In this document: positions 5,039-6,113 of the stretch, one piece after another
How the letters are laid out: every line of letters begins with the position of its first letter
How positions within the stretch are numbered: the first letter of the stretch is position 1
From: Candidatus Roizmanbacteria bacterium
GTDB lineage: Bacteria; Patescibacteriota; Microgenomatia; UBA1406; GWC2-37-13
Length of the DNA stretch: 6,113 nucleotides
Direction of reading: 5' to 3'
Assembly: GCA_013334845.1 (NCBI GenBank)
Contig: JAAXWV010000085.1
Coordinates: 1-6,113 of the forward strand
Program-made: the position numbers and the translations under genes
The notes under the pieces: model-generated
What the model saw: only the letters and a program-made list of their open reading frames with translations
The model's database searches: none
What the model was told of the DNA's origin: nothing

Positions 5039-5239
5039 AATGCTGTTCATTCTGGATTACGTCCCAATCCCACGTCTATTGAACTTGGTGCAACATTGGG
5101 GGTGTCAAAAGAAGCTACTCAACAGGTATGGATACAGCAAGTCATGTCAGATCAAACTGATTGGTTTTTGTGTCCAACTTGCTCTGCGAGGTATGCACAG
5201 TCTGCATCATATAAAAAGTGGTGGCAGTTCTGGAAATAA
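5039..5239 (+). pseudogene. 5'-truncated zinc-knuckle protein remnant
   Basis: An open frame after TAA at 5036-5038 runs to TAA at 5237-5239 and reads as real protein: GLRPNPTSIELGATLGV, SKEATQQVWIQQVM, SDQTDWFLCPTCSARYA, ending KKWWQFWK. It has one CX2C knuckle (CPTC), while zinc ribbons need two, and no ATG occurs before the internal one at the QVM position. The N-terminal part and start codon therefore seem lost. An ATG frame over the same DNA (5040-5249) is in a different register, has poor composition and is not preferred. TTG or GTG inside the LGATLGV stretch are possible starts but lack a Shine-Dalgarno. It lies 55 bases after the DUF2569 gene and about 30 before the next Cys-rich frame, so both may derive from one disrupted zinc-finger locus. 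The family is not identified. Confidence 0.6.
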
Positions 5240-5267
5240 CAGAAACTAATCAACAAAAAACCTCCAG

Positions 5268-5546
5268 GTGATTATGATAATTAGGGGCGGTTTTGGTGAA
5301 CCATATTGTTCACAGGAATGCTATGATAAAGGAGGCAAGTACGCTGCAGCTGTAATGCTTAAGAACCAAACCGGCGTTTGCGGTATTTGTCAAAAACCAG
5401 TCCAGGCATCAATGCGTGGTGTATCCAATTGCGCAATAGTTCCATATGAAGGGGTGAATCTATTTATATGCAATTCATGTACTGTTCAGGGCAAAGCACA
5501 TTTGAATAATTACAAGAAATGCTGCATGTGTCAAAAATCATTGTAA
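5268..5546 (+). CDS. Cys-rich zinc-finger protein, probably 5'-truncated, about 90 aa
   Basis: Cysteines occur in pairs suited to zinc binding: C14-x3-C18 (CSQEC), C38-x2-C41 (CGIC), C68-x2-C71 (CNSC), C85/C86-x-C88 (KCCMC), plus C55. This gives two likely zinc sites, a treble-clef-like layout. The sequence becomes family-like only at GGFGEPYCSQECYDKGG; the residues before it (MIMIIR) do not look like a natural N-terminus, and a further CX2C before GGFGEPYC would be expected. GTG 5268 and ATG 5274 are the possible starts; neither has a proper Shine-Dalgarno (AGGTG sits only three bases before the ATG). The frame is closed upstream by TAA at 5247. It has no membrane segment. It may bind nucleic acid or protein, but nothing specific can be claimed. 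It could be a functional short form or the 3' part of a broken gene. Confidence 0.65.
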   Translation: MIMIIRGGFGEPYCSQECYDKGGKYAAAVMLKNQTGVCGICQKPVQASMRGVSNCAIVPYEGVNLFICNSCTVQGKAHLNNYKKCCMCQKSL

Positions 5547-5553
5547 TTACAAT
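5540..5553. repeat. perfect 14-bp palindrome over a stop codon
   Basis: ATTGTAATTACAAT is a perfect palindrome spanning the TAA of the zinc-finger gene. With no spacer it is not a terminator hairpin; it could be a protein-binding site for the gene starting at 5624. All but two of its fourteen bases are A/T, so chance is possible. Confidence 0.25.
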
Positions 5554-5607
5554 TGATTGGCTATCAAGACAATCCAGCAGCCGTTGATCTCCATATTGTT
5601 CATACAA

Positions 5608-5614
5608 AAGGAGG
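5608..5614 (+). promoter_or_regulatory. strong ribosome-binding site for the split gene
   Basis: AAGGAGG is nine bases before ATG 5624. A near-perfect site in front of a 29-codon frame is the main sign that the gene was meant to be longer than its present first stop allows. Confidence 0.8.
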
Positions 5615-5623
5615 AAGATAAAG

Positions 5624-6019
5624 ATGAGCATATTTCAAAAATTTTTTAGTCAGAAGAATACGGTGTCAAATCATCCATTGCTGGATAATTTCTTGCCACA
5701 TCAACCACGTTAAACACAAATTAGTCTGAAAAGTGTATTTGATCCGCTGCACGACGCTAATTTTGAGATCATTACGTGGATCAATCCTGATGAGGCGATA
5801 AGCAAAAGAATAATGGACCAGGCTAATTCTAAATGTATTGCGGCCTGGTGTAATAACGATAAGAAGACGGCTATGTTGTATGGATTAGGTCAGGTATATA
5901 GAAATGATTTTGAAGATGTGATGAACTGGGTACGTGATATTACTCTGTTTGGGAAAAAAGCCATGGTTAGAATAGTAAAAGAGGATTCTTCTGATTCATA
6001 TATAGAAATCTCAAAGTGA
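5624..6019 (+). pseudogene. hypothetical protein gene split by one in-frame TAA
   Basis: From ATG 5624 the frame encodes MSIFQKFFSQKN and on to LPHQPR, then TAA at 5711-5713. The same frame stays open for another 101 codons (TQISLKSVFDPLHDANFEII, TWINPDEAISK, and on through a charged helical region with VMNWVRDITLFGKKAMVRIV) to TGA at 6017-6019. Without the stop it would be a 131-residue soluble protein. A CAA, AAA or GAA codon is one change away from TAA. ATG 5813 could restart a 68-residue piece but has no ribosome-binding site. The beginning resembles the 1764 protein (MNIFRRFFG). I recognise no family, and no catalytic motif or membrane span is visible. Reading as one interrupted gene is well supported by frame continuity and the upstream AAGGAGG. 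Confidence 0.75.
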
Positions 6020-6113
6020 AGAAATTGTTTGGCGATTTTGATGTTATCTGAACTCTATACAAAACTTGGTAGGGTTTGCATGAAGTGATTCAATAAACCG
6101 GATCAATCAAATT

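Noticed and set aside
1..6113. CRISPR array, tRNA, rRNA, insertion sequence or transposase
   Set aside because: No regularly spaced repeats, no cloverleaf-like or rRNA-like segment, and no transposase motif or terminal inverted repeats were seen by eye.

Overview
The window looks like an accessory region of a Gram-negative, mesophilic bacterium. Nearly all convincing genes are on the + strand, are preceded by strong Shine-Dalgarno sequences (AAGGAGG, AAAGGAG, AGGGGA), and encode small cytoplasmic repeat proteins or membrane proteins carrying zinc ribbons. The family mix (HEAT-like repeats, an L7/L12-tail-like domain, ankyrin repeats, DUF805, DUF2569) and frequent TTG/GTG-type alternative starts would fit a Pseudomonadota or Desulfobacterota/Geobacter-like host. 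That placement is inference; no phylogenetic marker is present.

Layout. (1) 1-858 is gene-poor: a possible decayed secreted-protein frame (7-210), a hairpin plus T-run terminator (330-357), a possible small minus-strand membrane protein (340-534), and a degenerate lipoprotein-like remnant (617-821). (2) 859-2623 is a run of five compact genes: a HEAT-like repeat protein, an L7/L12-CTD-like protein, a two-repeat ankyrin fragment overlapping it by 8 bp, a hypothetical protein, and an intact five-repeat ankyrin protein. (3) 2624-2986 has no supported gene, followed by an AT-rich hypothetical gene (2987-3304). (4) 3470-4983 is a membrane/zinc-ribbon module: DUF805 with a C-terminal zinc ribbon, a tiny signal-peptide plus transmembrane-helix gene broken by an in-frame TGA, and a protein with an N-terminal zinc ribbon and a DUF2569 membrane domain. 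(5) 5039-6019 holds two Cys-rich zinc-finger reading frames that look 5'-truncated, and a gene with an excellent start that is split by one in-frame TAA.

Working together. The front block consists of solenoid or adaptor proteins without catalytic motifs, as seen in arrays of immunity or antitoxin-like proteins. The DUF805 / small protein / DUF2569 block looks like a membrane unit: two proteins carry the same CX2C-X10-CX2C ribbon at opposite ends, on either side of a small exported protein that is translationally coupled to the first.

The most notable feature is decay by single events. At least two otherwise clean frames (3970-4167 and 5624-6019) are interrupted by exactly one stop codon, and a third weaker frame (7-210) shows the same pattern. 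Several others have lost their 5' end. TGA and TAA both end intact genes here, so a changed genetic code is unlikely. Recent pseudogenisation, recoding or sequence error are the live explanations.
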